Positions 52,423-61,859 of a stretch of 64,000 bases of DNA are shown here, one piece after another. Source of the DNA: Chryseobacterium shigense (GTDB lineage: Bacteria; Bacteroidota; Bacteroidia; Flavobacteriales; Weeksellaceae). The stretch is taken from positions 1 to 64,000 of the forward strand of contig NZ_JACHLC010000008.1 of NCBI RefSeq assembly GCF_014207845.1, given 5' to 3'. Positions within the stretch are counted from its first letter, which is position 1, and every line of letters starts with the position of its first letter. Below the pieces are notes generated by a model. It was not told the DNA's origin. It ran no database searches and saw nothing but the letters and a program-made list of their open reading frames with translations. The position numbers and the translations under genes were made by a program.

Positions 52423-55400
52423 TTATTTATGCTTTACCAGCAACCAGCTCGTATATTTTACAAAAGTGGAAGTGCCATATTCCGTCCAGGTGATAAAATA
52501 CCAGTAAGTAGCCGTAGGTACAGGTCTTCCGCCCATTCTTCCATCCCATGTATATCGGTTGCTCGGGCTTCCCCTGAAAATTTCGGCTCCGTAGCGGTCA
52601 AATACTCTAAATTCCAGATTGGTATTGCTCATTAAAGCAGAATAGTCTATTTCATCATTATGCCCGTCACCATTAGGAGTAATAGTATTGATCAGATTGA
52701 TGATGGCAAACGGCTTACTGACTTCATCGCATAGTTTGGAGTCTCTCACAAAGACAATATGACTTCCTCTCGGTACATTATTGAATACGTTTGAGCTCTG
52801 CCAACTAACCCCATCCAGAGAGTACTCATAGGGAGGAGTTCCGCCACTTGCTCCAACAGTTACAGTAGATCCGTTAATTTCAATAGAAGCAATCATCGGA
52901 AGAGGAGCTTCTGTAACGGTAACAAATTGTTTGTAAACACATCCGTTGAATGTAAGCTCTACCCAGTAACTACCCACAGGAACATTGGAAATGGAAGGAG
53001 AAGTATCCCCTGTGCTCCACAGGTATTTTTCAAATCCAGGGCCGGCATCCAGTTTAGTGGTAGCTTTTGGACAGATGATCTGGTCTTTTAAAATGTCAGA
53101 TTTTTTAGGGGTTTTAATGGTGATTTTGATAGATCCTACCTCAGGGCAGACACCATTTTTCTCGAATCTGATATAATAAGTTTGTGTGCCTGTAACGTTG
53201 ACTGTACTTAACAGGGCATTAATATTATTTTGAGCATCAGCTAAACTTCCGTGGAAAGTATATGTTACACCGGGATCTGCTGTAAACTGTGGAATAAACT
53301 GGGTGAGGTTTACTGTTTTTATTCCGTCAAGATCATCATCACACATGCTTGTAACAACTGCTGGTGTCAGTAAAGTAATACGGGCTCCGATACTGAACTG
53401 TAAAGGCTTCACAACTACAGCGCAGCCATCAGGAGATTCCACCCTGATGTAAATTGTGGTTGTTGCGGTATAACTCCAGTTGTTAGGGAGTGTATTGGCA
53501 TTTCCGGCATTGGCATCGGTAAGAGTGGCGTAATATCTTACGTTGGTAAAGTAACCGGGATTATTCAGCACGATGCCCGTTATATTGGATAGCATGACAG
53601 TAACTGTTCCGTCCATATTGTCATCACAGAAAGTCCCATTATAATTATTCACTACAATAGCCAGATTGTATAATGAAAGGGTGATCTGGGCGATACTTTT
53701 ACAACCCTGATTATTTTTTACCACAGCATATACAACCGTGCCGTCCGGTGCGGTATAAGCATTTATAGAAGTAATAAGTGCTCCCGGATTTTCTGTCTGG
53801 GCATCTGCTAAAGTAGGGTAGTACGTAATGGTTACAGGTGAGTTATTGGTTACATTGGCGGAAGTAAGATTAAAGGTTCCCTGCCCGTTGATATTACAGG
53901 CATGCAATGTAACATTGGTCACGGTAAGGGCAAGAACATTCACGGTGACAGTTACTGTTTCACAATCCGGAAAAACGGGATCATTTCCACAGAAAGTATA
54001 GGTAAAAGTATCTGTTCCGGTAGTTCCGGGATTATTGACTGTATACGTGATAGCACCAGTCACAGGATCAATTACTGCAGTTCCCAACGTAGGAGGGGTG
54101 AGGATGGCAACCGTAGAAGGTACAGGCGTCTGGGGAGAGGTGCTGAATGTAGGAGTTATGGTCTGTGAGCTGCATACATTATACATTGATGTCGTCAGTT
54201 TTGTACAGTTCAGTACCTTAACCTGTTCCGTTACCAAAGCACCGCATCTGCCCATAGTTACTGAGCAGGTATAATATCCGGACTGCGTAGGGCTGATAGA
54301 TGACCCTGTAGCCCCCGGAATAAGATTTCCATTCACATACCACTGATAAGTGTCATAAATTACAGGATCTACCGTAAGTACAATTCCCGGAGCACAGGTT
54401 CCTCCCGATCTTAAAATAACGGGCTGCGTAGGAAAGCCGGCGAAGAAACCTCCGTATCCTACCGCATTACTTCCCGCATTAATTCCTGCGGTAATTGCTT
54501 TGTCAGAAATCACAGTGATGGTCCCTGTTACATTAGGTATGCCGTAGGTAACCCAATTGTTGGTTCCTGTCATGTTGAATGGACCCGTTGTGGCAGGTGG
54601 AACAGCTCCGTTTACTGTAACGGTGGCGCCCCTTTCCGTAATAAGATTCAGCTTTGTCGGGATATTAAGAATTCCTGAAGGGTTAGCAGTGGAATGAACA
54701 AAATTTTCATCAATAAAACCCAATTCATTGATCTGTTTTGGGAGATAGCAGTTCAGTGCCGGAATAAAATTGAATCCGCCGGTTGCTACTTCACTTCCTG
54801 AAACGGAATCTCCCGCAAGAACCTGGTAGACGTAGGCATTTTTTGATGTTTTAAGGTAAAGGTTATAATGTGAGGTTCCCTGTAGCTTATATTTTGTATT
54901 CGGAATGATAAAATATTGGCCTGCATTTAAAGTGGCAAGCGGAGGAATTTCATCATTAACAAAGATCTGGGTATTGTCTTCGGTAGCAATTACTATGGCT
55001 CCTTCCATACTGGATCCTACGCTGCCGTTTCCCTTTACGAGGGCAAACTCGCTTCCAAGTCTTTCAACAGGAACAGCCTGATCCATTAAGATGTCAGAGC
55101 TTGAAGGGAAATTTCCAGCATACTGGCCGTTGAAATTTCCATTGGTAACGTTCACAGGTTTATTGGCCGTAATTTTAGCCCCGATGAAGCCGTCAGTATT
55201 GGTGGTACCGGAGCCGTCTATAATATAGGATTGTCCCTTGTTAAGAGTAAAAGTCATTGTGGGATTGGTAACCCCGGTAGTTCCGTTTGAAAACTGTACT
55301 GTTGGTTTATAACCGCTTACTGTAACCGTTGTATTGTCCTCGGTGGCAAGAACGCTGGCCATGAAGTTTAAGATGGGATTCACAACTGCTATGGGTGCAT

Positions 55401-55815
55401 TGGCCACATAAAAGTTTTTTCCTGTAGAAGGTATACCTTTCGAAGTTATGATCTCCGCATGATTGAATACGGAAAATCTCAGATTGGCATAAAAAGGGAA
55501 TTCTGCCTGCAGATATAATCCTTTCGTGGTAGGAGTGAACATATCTGCCTGAAGGGTAGTAATAATGTATTTTCTGAGTACATCAAATTTCTGGGGATTA
55601 TTTTTACTGATGGTTACTGTACCGATAAGAACATTGTCGCTGTAAATGTTTACAGGGAAAGGAGTTGTTCTGTTGGTAGATAAGTATAATTTCTGATAAG
55701 GATTGGGGCTTGCACTTCTATCCATCATTGGTGCGAACCAATGTTCCCTGTCCAACTGAGCGAAGGAATAGGTGAAAAAGAAAAGTATAAACAAAAAAGA
55801 TAAAATTTTTTTCAT
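52423..55815 (-). CDS. Giant surface protein: IgGFc-binding-like head, Ig-like modules, T9SS type B domain (array copy 1, long)
   Basis: An 1130-residue exported protein with a signal peptide (about 1-19). Residues about 20-440 match an IgGFc-binding-protein N-terminal-like domain (HWFAPMM, LATEDNTTVTVSGY, NVTNGNFNGQY). Then come a Cys-rich Ig-like unit (about 470-530), a CshA-like repeat (about 545-640), and modules starting CDDNMDG (about 730) and CDDDLDG (about 830). The last 90 residues are a gliding-motility-associated C-terminal (CHU_C, T9SS type B) domain: ITPNGDGHNDEIDYS, then VFDRYGAEIF. It is probably exported by T9SS and attached to the surface. It has its own -7 box. Ligand unknown. 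Confidence 0.88.
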   Translation of the reverse strand: MKKILSFLFILFFFTYSFAQLDREHWFAPMMDRSASPNPYQKLYLSTNRTTPFPVNIYSDNVLIGTVTISKNNPQKFDVLRKYIITTLQADMFTPTTKGLYLQAEFPFYANLRFSVFNHAEIITSKGIPSTGKNFYVANAPIAVVNPILNFMASVLATEDNTTVTVSGYKPTVQFSNGTTGVTNPTMTFTLNKGQSYIIDGSGTTNTDGFIGAKITANKPVNVTNGNFNGQYAGNFPSSSDILMDQAVPVERLGSEFALVKGNGSVGSSMEGAIVIATEDNTQIFVNDEIPPLATLNAGQYFIIPNTKYKLQGTSHYNLYLKTSKNAYVYQVLAGDSVSGSEVATGGFNFIPALNCYLPKQINELGFIDENFVHSTANPSGILNIPTKLNLITERGATVTVNGAVPPATTGPFNMTGTNNWVTYGIPNVTGTITVISDKAITAGINAGSNAVGYGGFFAGFPTQPVILRSGGTCAPGIVLTVDPVIYDTYQWYVNGNLIPGATGSSISPTQSGYYTCSVTMGRCGALVTEQVKVLNCTKLTTSMYNVCSSQTITPTFSTSPQTPVPSTVAILTPPTLGTAVIDPVTGAITYTVNNPGTTGTDTFTYTFCGNDPVFPDCETVTVTVNVLALTVTNVTLHACNINGQGTFNLTSANVTNNSPVTITYYPTLADAQTENPGALITSINAYTAPDGTVVYAVVKNNQGCKSIAQITLSLYNLAIVVNNYNGTFCDDNMDGTVTVMLSNITGIVLNNPGYFTNVRYYATLTDANAGNANTLPNNWSYTATTTIYIRVESPDGCAVVVKPLQFSIGARITLLTPAVVTSMCDDDLDGIKTVNLTQFIPQFTADPGVTYTFHGSLADAQNNINALLSTVNVTGTQTYYIRFEKNGVCPEVGSIKITIKTPKKSDILKDQIICPKATTKLDAGPGFEKYLWSTGDTSPSISNVPVGSYWVELTFNGCVYKQFVTVTEAPLPMIASIEINGSTVTVGASGGTPPYEYSLDGVSWQSSNVFNNVPRGSHIVFVRDSKLCDEVSKPFAIINLINTITPNGDGHNDEIDYSALMSNTNLEFRVFDRYGAEIFRGSPSNRYTWDGRMGGRPVPTATYWYFITWTEYGTSTFVKYTSWLLVKHK

Positions 55816-55835
55816 TCAGTGGGGAGGGTTTAACA

Positions 55836-55843
55836 CAAATTTA
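55836..55843 (-). promoter_or_regulatory. Likely -7 box of array copy 1
   Basis: TAAATTTG on the minus strand, 20 bases before the ATG. Its leader differs from those of copies 2 and 3. Confidence 0.42.
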
Positions 55844-55874
55844 ATAATAAAATGGATTTATACCTCGAAAAAGT

Positions 55875-55907
55875 AATAAAAAAACCGCAGTACTGAAACT
55901 GCGGTTT
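55875..55907 (-). terminator. Terminator of array copy 2
   Basis: A 9-bp stem (55882-55890 with 55899-55907) with a T tract on the minus strand, 23 bases after the stop at 55931. It separates copy 2 from copy 1. Confidence 0.85.
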
Positions 55908-55930
55908 AAAAAGCTGTATTTTTTCAGAGA

Positions 55931-58774
55931 TTATTCTCTGCTTTTAACAAGAATCCACCCGGTGTATTTTACAGCAGTCTGTTTACCAGTAGGTTCGTTC
56001 CAGTGAATGTCAAACCAGTAGTTTCCGGTAGGAACTCTTTTGCTTCCGCCTAATGTTCCGTTCCATTTATATCCGTTTGATTGATCTCCCTGGAATATTT
56101 TGCTGCCGTATCTGTCAAAAATAGTGAACTCCAGATTCTTCTTACCTGATAATAATGAATAATCAAGAACATCATTTACCCCGTCATCGTTAGGGGTAAT
56201 TGCATTGATCAGGTTAGGAATGGTGATTTCCACTTTAATCGGGTCGCAGTTATAACTATCTTTTACGTACACAGCCGATATTCCTCTCGCCACATCTGTG
56301 AAGATATTGGAATCCTGCCACAGGATATTATCAAGTGAATATTGGTATGGAGGATTTCCGCCTGTTGCATATACCGTAACCGTAGTATTTGAAATGTCAA
56401 TATTGGTGACAACCGGCTGTTCGGAGGCGTATACTTTTACTGTCTGCAAAGTGATACAGTCTCCGGTTTTCAGTTTTACCCAATAGGTTCCTACTCCTAC
56501 ATTCTGGATTGCCTGTGTGGTTGCACCCGTACTCCATTCATATCCATTAAAGCCGGGGCCTGCGTCAAGTGTTGTTTTATCTTCTACACAAATAATTTTA
56601 TCAACAAGAACAGTAGATTTTACAGGTGGAAGAACGGTAAGTGAAACTTCTGCAATTCTGTAGCAGCCGTTGGCATTGATTACCTTTACATAAGCCACTC
56701 CGGTAGGGGCAATATAATTAGCCGGATTCAGGATTTCATTCGTGCTGTTATCGGCATCTGTAGGGGAAGGATAATATTTTTTGGTAACTCCAACCTGTGT
56801 GGTTACCGATGCATTAGTAAGATTAAATAACCCTGTAGCCGGATTGGCCTCTAAATAACACGTTCTTAGAGATGCATTGTTAACGATAGGACTTTCAGAA
56901 ACTGTTAAATTGAGTGTTACTTCCTCACAGTCTGTAAAGTCTGGGTTATTGCCGCAAAATTTATAAACAAAAGAATCAGGTCCCACATAATTATAAGCAG
57001 GAGCATAACTGATAACCCCTGTAGCCGGATCAATTACCGCATTACCGTTAACAGGTGGTGTTACGATAATTACACTGCCAGGGACTACCGATTGGGTAGA
57101 ATTTGTAAATGTCGGGACAATAAGTTTAACGCCATCACATACAGTTTGGTTTGATGTGGTTTCTGTAAGACAAGTAAATACTTTGTATACAGGAGTAGTT
57201 ACAGGAGGGCAGGAGCCTACCGTTATTTTTACGGTATAGTTTCCTGACTGTGTCGGAATATAGGAATTGGTTGTGGCTCCGGCAATGGGTGTATTATCCC
57301 TGAACCATTGATAAGAATCAAAGCTGTCATCCAGTTCCAGTACAATTCCGGGAATACAGTCGCCAGTCTGTTTGGCAATCACCGGAATAGAAGAGAAGCC
57401 GGCGAAATATCCGCCATAACCCACTACACCACTTCCCCCGGAGATCCCTGCGGTTACTGCTTTCGAAGAAGTGATCGTTACATTTCCGGTAACGTTCGGT
57501 ACAGAGTAGGATACCCATGATGAGGTTCCGGATACAGGATATGGGCCCTGGGCGGCAGGAGGAGTAGCTCCGTTTACTGTAACGGCAGCTCCTGTTTCTG
57601 TCAGGATATTAAGCTTAACACTGTTGGTAGTAGGAGGCAGGATATTAATGTTGCCTATTTCATCAATTTTTCTCGGAAGGTAACAGTTCAAAGGAGGAAT
57701 GTAATTGAACCCCACTGTGGCATTACTGTTGGAAACACCTGCCAGCAATTGGTATACATACACATTTTTAGTTGTTTTAATGTACATATTGTAGTGGTTA
57801 TTCCCCTGACTGATGTAATTGGTATTGTTCAGTTTGTTTACCCTGTAGCTTTCGCCTTCGCTTAAAGTGACTACCGGTGTTGCTCCGTTATTAATGAATA
57901 CCTGCGTACCACCTTCGGTTGCAACGATCAGGGCATCTTCCATTCTTTCGCTGATGTCTCCGTTTCCTTTTACAAGAACGAATTCATTACCTAGTCTGTC
58001 GGTCGGAACAGATTGATCCATTACAATGTCAGCCCCGTCGTAAAATGAACCGGGCGGGATGATGGCAAACTGACCGTTGAAATTCCCATTCGTTACGGAA
58101 ATAGGTTTGTCGGCCTCTATTTTAGCACCGATAAAGCCTTCTTTGTTTCCCGCTTTATCGCCAACTCCTTCAATAATATAGGACTGACCTTTATTCAGGG
58201 TGAATGTCAGGGAAGGATTGGTTACCCCTGTCCATCCGTTGGTAAACTCTACATCGGGAGAATAGTCTGAGACAGTAACCGTAGTATTGTCCTCTGTGGC
58301 CATTACACCGGTGGTGAAATTCAGGGCGACAACAGGATTTTCTATGGGCGAAACTACTGCATAAAACTTTTTACCGATTCCAGCTTTTCCTTTGGAAGTC
58401 AGGATTTCACCGTGGCTGCTTACAGAAAACCTGAAGGTTGCAAAATAAGGTTTTGTTCCTTTGGTGTACAGTCCTTTGCTTACCGGGGTGAACAGTTCAG
58501 AAGTATTGCTTGTAATGATACTTCCTAAAGGAATGTTGAATGTTTGTGGAGCGCCTTTGGATACTGTTACAGTTCCCAGCAGGATATTGTTACTGTAAAT
58601 TTCCACCGGAAACGGAGTAGTGGAGTCTGTTGAAAAATACAGTGCCTGTTGCGGGCTTATAACATTGGTACTTCGCGCTGCCATTGGAGCAAACCAATGC
58701 TCCGTATCTCTTTGCGCAAAAAGAGAATTAGCTGTTGAGAACAGCAAAAAAAGAGTTAGTAAAAAAGATTTCAT
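55931..58774 (-). CDS. Giant surface protein with IgGFc-binding-like head and T9SS type B domain (array copy 2, short)
   Basis: A 947-residue exported protein. It has the same N-terminal head (HWFAPMAARST, LFTPVSKGLY, MATEDNTTVTVSDY, VTNGNFNGQF), the Ig-like SYQWF segment, a CshA-like repeat (about 545-640), one Asn-rich module with ATGLFNLTNASVT (about 660), and the CHU_C domain at the end (ITPNDDGVNDVLDYS, IFDRYGSKIFQ). Unlike copies 1 and 4 it lacks the two CDD-type modules. It should be exported by T9SS and sit on the surface. It has its own -7 box and terminator. Confidence 0.88.
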   Translation of the reverse strand: MKSFLLTLFLLFSTANSLFAQRDTEHWFAPMAARSTNVISPQQALYFSTDSTTPFPVEIYSNNILLGTVTVSKGAPQTFNIPLGSIITSNTSELFTPVSKGLYTKGTKPYFATFRFSVSSHGEILTSKGKAGIGKKFYAVVSPIENPVVALNFTTGVMATEDNTTVTVSDYSPDVEFTNGWTGVTNPSLTFTLNKGQSYIIEGVGDKAGNKEGFIGAKIEADKPISVTNGNFNGQFAIIPPGSFYDGADIVMDQSVPTDRLGNEFVLVKGNGDISERMEDALIVATEGGTQVFINNGATPVVTLSEGESYRVNKLNNTNYISQGNNHYNMYIKTTKNVYVYQLLAGVSNSNATVGFNYIPPLNCYLPRKIDEIGNINILPPTTNSVKLNILTETGAAVTVNGATPPAAQGPYPVSGTSSWVSYSVPNVTGNVTITSSKAVTAGISGGSGVVGYGGYFAGFSSIPVIAKQTGDCIPGIVLELDDSFDSYQWFRDNTPIAGATTNSYIPTQSGNYTVKITVGSCPPVTTPVYKVFTCLTETTSNQTVCDGVKLIVPTFTNSTQSVVPGSVIIVTPPVNGNAVIDPATGVISYAPAYNYVGPDSFVYKFCGNNPDFTDCEEVTLNLTVSESPIVNNASLRTCYLEANPATGLFNLTNASVTTQVGVTKKYYPSPTDADNSTNEILNPANYIAPTGVAYVKVINANGCYRIAEVSLTVLPPVKSTVLVDKIICVEDKTTLDAGPGFNGYEWSTGATTQAIQNVGVGTYWVKLKTGDCITLQTVKVYASEQPVVTNIDISNTTVTVYATGGNPPYQYSLDNILWQDSNIFTDVARGISAVYVKDSYNCDPIKVEITIPNLINAITPNDDGVNDVLDYSLLSGKKNLEFTIFDRYGSKIFQGDQSNGYKWNGTLGGSKRVPTGNYWFDIHWNEPTGKQTAVKYTGWILVKSRE

Positions 58775-58797
58775 TTATATGGGAATTAGGATTGTGG

Positions 58798-58805
58798 CAA
58801 AAATA
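58798..58805 (-). promoter_or_regulatory. Likely -7 box of array copy 2
   Basis: TATTTTTG on the minus strand, 23 bases before the ATG. The leader contains GGAATTAGGATT (plus-strand reading), also found upstream of copy 3. Confidence 0.42.
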
Positions 58806-58858
58806 GCAGAATATTTTATGTTGAATTGTAAAATATTCAAAAAATATCGATTTTATGT

Positions 58859-58888
58859 CAAAAAAAAACCGCGATTTCAAATCGCGGT
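58859..58888 (-). terminator. Terminator of array copy 3
   Basis: An 11-base inverted repeat (58866-58876 with 58878-58888) and a T tract on the minus strand lie between copies 3 and 2. Confidence 0.86.
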
Positions 58889-58911
58889 TAATCATTTATT
58901 GTCAAGAATGG

Positions 58912-61782
58912 TTATTCAATATTTTTAACTAAAATCCATCCGGTGTAATTAATAGGGGTTTTCTCTTTATTGGATTCATTCCAGTTGATATGATACCAAT
59001 ATGTTCCGGTTACAAGTTTCTTGTCATAATGTTTTCCGTCCCACTTGTAGTTGTTGAATTTATTTCCGGTGAATATCATGTTGCCGTATCTGTCATAAAT
59101 TACAAAAGAAAGGTTTTCTTTATAAGCCAACTCGCTGTAATCTATAAAGTCATTTTTATTATCTCCGTTAGGAGTAATGGCGTTTACTAAATTCGGGATT
59201 GTTACTTCCACAGTAGTAGGATCACAATTATAAGCATCTTTTACATAGAAAGTGTGCTGTCCTCTTGTTAATCCTATAAATACGTTAGAGTCCTGCCAAG
59301 TGGTTGGTGAGTCTATCGCATATTTGTATGGAGGTTTTCCACCGTTTACAATAACTGTTGCCGTTGTGTTGGAAATTTCAATTTTGGTAATTACCGGATC
59401 TTCCGCTTTTCTTACTCTTACGATCTGTGGAAGCAGACATCCGTTTTTACCTAAGATTACAGTATATTCTCCAATTCCTACATTTTGAATAGAAGATGTT
59501 GTAGCTCCTGTACTCCATAAGTAAGAATCATATCCCGGACCTGCATCCAGGTTGGTTGTACTGTCTGCACAAATATACTGGTCAACAAGGAGTGGTGATT
59601 TTTTGATTGGAAGGGCAATTAACTGAATTTTTGCATTGGCCGTACATCCTTCGTTGGTGGTAATTTTTACATAAACGTATCCTCCTGCAGATGGGTAATT
59701 TTGAGGAGTAGTAATCTCATTGGTTCCTGCAGTAAGATCAGCCATTGTAGGATAATATTTTTTAGTTACTGCACCATAATCAGTAACACTGGCTTTGGTA
59801 AGATCAAAATAAGCATATGGATCCACGTCATATTGGCACGCACTTATTACTGCGTCTCTCACTACAAATGGTACTACAGTAAGGTTTAAAGTCACCTGCT
59901 CACAATCGATAAATTCAGTAGCATTACCACAGAATTTATATACAATCTGATCCGGGCCGTAATAGTTGGCAGTAGGAGTGTAAGTGATTGTTCCGTTCGA
60001 ATTTACTACAGCTGTACCATGTGTTGGTGCTGTAATAATTACCAATGTGCCTGGTACCGGAGTTTGTGTTGAAGATGTAAATGCAGGTGTAATTACTTTT
60101 GTAGAACATGCACTCAGTGTTTGTGTTGTCAGTTTTAAACAGGTAAATACCTTATAGATTGGTGTTGTAACTGGCGGACATGAGCCCATTGATACTTTTA
60201 CCGTATAGTTCCCGGAAGTTGCCGGTGAAAATGTATTGGCTGTTGCCCCAGGGATAGCTGTTCCGTTTAGGAACCACTGGTAACCTTCATAGCTGTCATC
60301 CACTTCAAGAACGATGCCTGGAGCACATTCTCCTGATTTTTTTGCAATTACAGGGATGGATGAGAATCCCGCAAAGTATCCACCGTATCCTACAGCACCA
60401 CTACCTGCAGAAATCCCTGCAGTAACTGCTTTTGAAGAAGTAACGGTAACATTTCCTATTGCATTGGGAACAGAATAAGATACCCATGCTGTAGTTCCTG
60501 TTACAGGAAAAGGCCCCTGTATTGTTGGAGGAGGAGCTCCGTTCATGGTAACATTAACAATTGCCCCTGTTTCAGTAAGGATATTTAATTTAACATTTTT
60601 TGTACCACTTGAACTGGTTTCAGGAAGCTCATTGATTAATCCTATTTCATCAATTTTTCTAGGTAAGAAACAGTTCAAAGGCGGGATATAATTGAATCCT
60701 TCTGTTGCCGTACTGTTGGGAAGACCAGCCAGAAGCTGATATACATAGGCATTCTTTGAAGTTTTAATGTGCATATTGAAGTGAGAACTCCCCTGGTCGA
60801 TATATGGGAATACATAAGTTCCTCCAGGCCCTTCACCTACTCTTGCCCACTGTCCTGCATTCAATGTTTGGATAGGGGTAGTAGATCCGTTAAGGTAAAC
60901 CTCTGTATTATCCTCAGTGGCAATAATCAATGCGTCTTCATCTCCGTCATTGTTGTCTCCGTTTCCTTTTACAAGAACGAATTCATTTCCTAATCGATCA
61001 GTAGGAACGGACTGGTCCATAATAATATCGGAACCTCCTGATCCTGCACTTGAAGGTAAGGCAAACTGGCCGTTGAAGTTACCATTTGTAACAGATACCG
61101 GCTTATTGGATTCAATTTTGGCACCGATAAAACCTGTGGCATTAGTTCCTGTATTGTCCCTGCCTTCAATAATATATGCTTGTCCTTTATTAAGGGTGAA
61201 TGTCATTGTTGGATTCGTGGTTCCCGTAGTACCATTGGTAAACTGCAGTCCCGGGCTGTATCCGGAAACGGTAACTGTAGTATTATCTTCAGTAGCCAAA
61301 ACGCCGGCAGTGAAATTTAAAAAAGTAATGGACTGGCCGGTCATTGGGGTAGAAGCAACATAGAATTTTTTTCCGATTCCGGCTTTTCCTTTAGAAGTTA
61401 ATATTTCTCCGTGGCTGGTAACACTAAACCTGAAATTGGCATAATATGGTTTCGCTCCTTTTGTATAGATTCCTTTACCAATGGGTATAAACATATCAGC
61501 CGGAAGATTGGTAACCATCTTATCCATATTAGTTGTGGTAAGCTCATACGTTTTAGGGTCCCCTTTAGATATGGTGACTGTTCCAAGCAGTATGTTATTG
61601 CTGTATATTTCTACAGGAAACGGTGTAGTGGAATCCGTAGAAAAATACAAGGCCTGCTTAAGATTTAGCATAGCAGTGGGCTTTGCTGCCATAGGCGCAA
61701 ACCAGTGTTCCGTATCTCTTTGTGCAAAGAGTGTGTTTACTGATAAAAGAAGTAATACTAAGCTGAGTAGAAATCTTTTCAT
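58912..61782 (-). CDS. Giant surface protein with IgGFc-binding-like head and T9SS type B domain (array copy 3, short)
   Basis: A 956-residue exported protein closest in layout to copy 2: head (HWFAPMAAKPT, VLATEDNTTVTVSGY), Ig-like EGYQWFLNG, CshA-like repeat (about 555-650), one module with VDPYAYFDLTKASVT, and the CHU_C end (ITPNGDNKNDFIDYS, VIYDRYGNMIF). The signal peptide (about 1-20) is close to that of copy 2. It shares the leader word GGAATTAGGATT with copy 2. It is a separate unit with a -7 box and its own terminator. The differences between copies lie mostly in surface-exposed modules. Confidence 0.88.
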   Translation of the reverse strand: MKRFLLSLVLLLLSVNTLFAQRDTEHWFAPMAAKPTAMLNLKQALYFSTDSTTPFPVEIYSNNILLGTVTISKGDPKTYELTTTNMDKMVTNLPADMFIPIGKGIYTKGAKPYYANFRFSVTSHGEILTSKGKAGIGKKFYVASTPMTGQSITFLNFTAGVLATEDNTTVTVSGYSPGLQFTNGTTGTTNPTMTFTLNKGQAYIIEGRDNTGTNATGFIGAKIESNKPVSVTNGNFNGQFALPSSAGSGGSDIIMDQSVPTDRLGNEFVLVKGNGDNNDGDEDALIIATEDNTEVYLNGSTTPIQTLNAGQWARVGEGPGGTYVFPYIDQGSSHFNMHIKTSKNAYVYQLLAGLPNSTATEGFNYIPPLNCFLPRKIDEIGLINELPETSSSGTKNVKLNILTETGAIVNVTMNGAPPPTIQGPFPVTGTTAWVSYSVPNAIGNVTVTSSKAVTAGISAGSGAVGYGGYFAGFSSIPVIAKKSGECAPGIVLEVDDSYEGYQWFLNGTAIPGATANTFSPATSGNYTVKVSMGSCPPVTTPIYKVFTCLKLTTQTLSACSTKVITPAFTSSTQTPVPGTLVIITAPTHGTAVVNSNGTITYTPTANYYGPDQIVYKFCGNATEFIDCEQVTLNLTVVPFVVRDAVISACQYDVDPYAYFDLTKASVTDYGAVTKKYYPTMADLTAGTNEITTPQNYPSAGGYVYVKITTNEGCTANAKIQLIALPIKKSPLLVDQYICADSTTNLDAGPGYDSYLWSTGATTSSIQNVGIGEYTVILGKNGCLLPQIVRVRKAEDPVITKIEISNTTATVIVNGGKPPYKYAIDSPTTWQDSNVFIGLTRGQHTFYVKDAYNCDPTTVEVTIPNLVNAITPNGDNKNDFIDYSELAYKENLSFVIYDRYGNMIFTGNKFNNYKWDGKHYDKKLVTGTYWYHINWNESNKEKTPINYTGWILVKNIE

Positions 61783-61804
61783 GTGTGTGGAATTAGGATT
61801 TCTA

Positions 61805-61812
61805 CAAATTTA
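61805..61812 (-). promoter_or_regulatory. Likely -7 box of array copy 3
   Basis: TAAATTTG on the minus strand, 22 bases before the ATG, with the shared leader word between. Confidence 0.42.
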
Positions 61813-61859
61813 AAATAATATTTGAAATAGTATTAAATAAATATAACAAAAGTTAAAAA

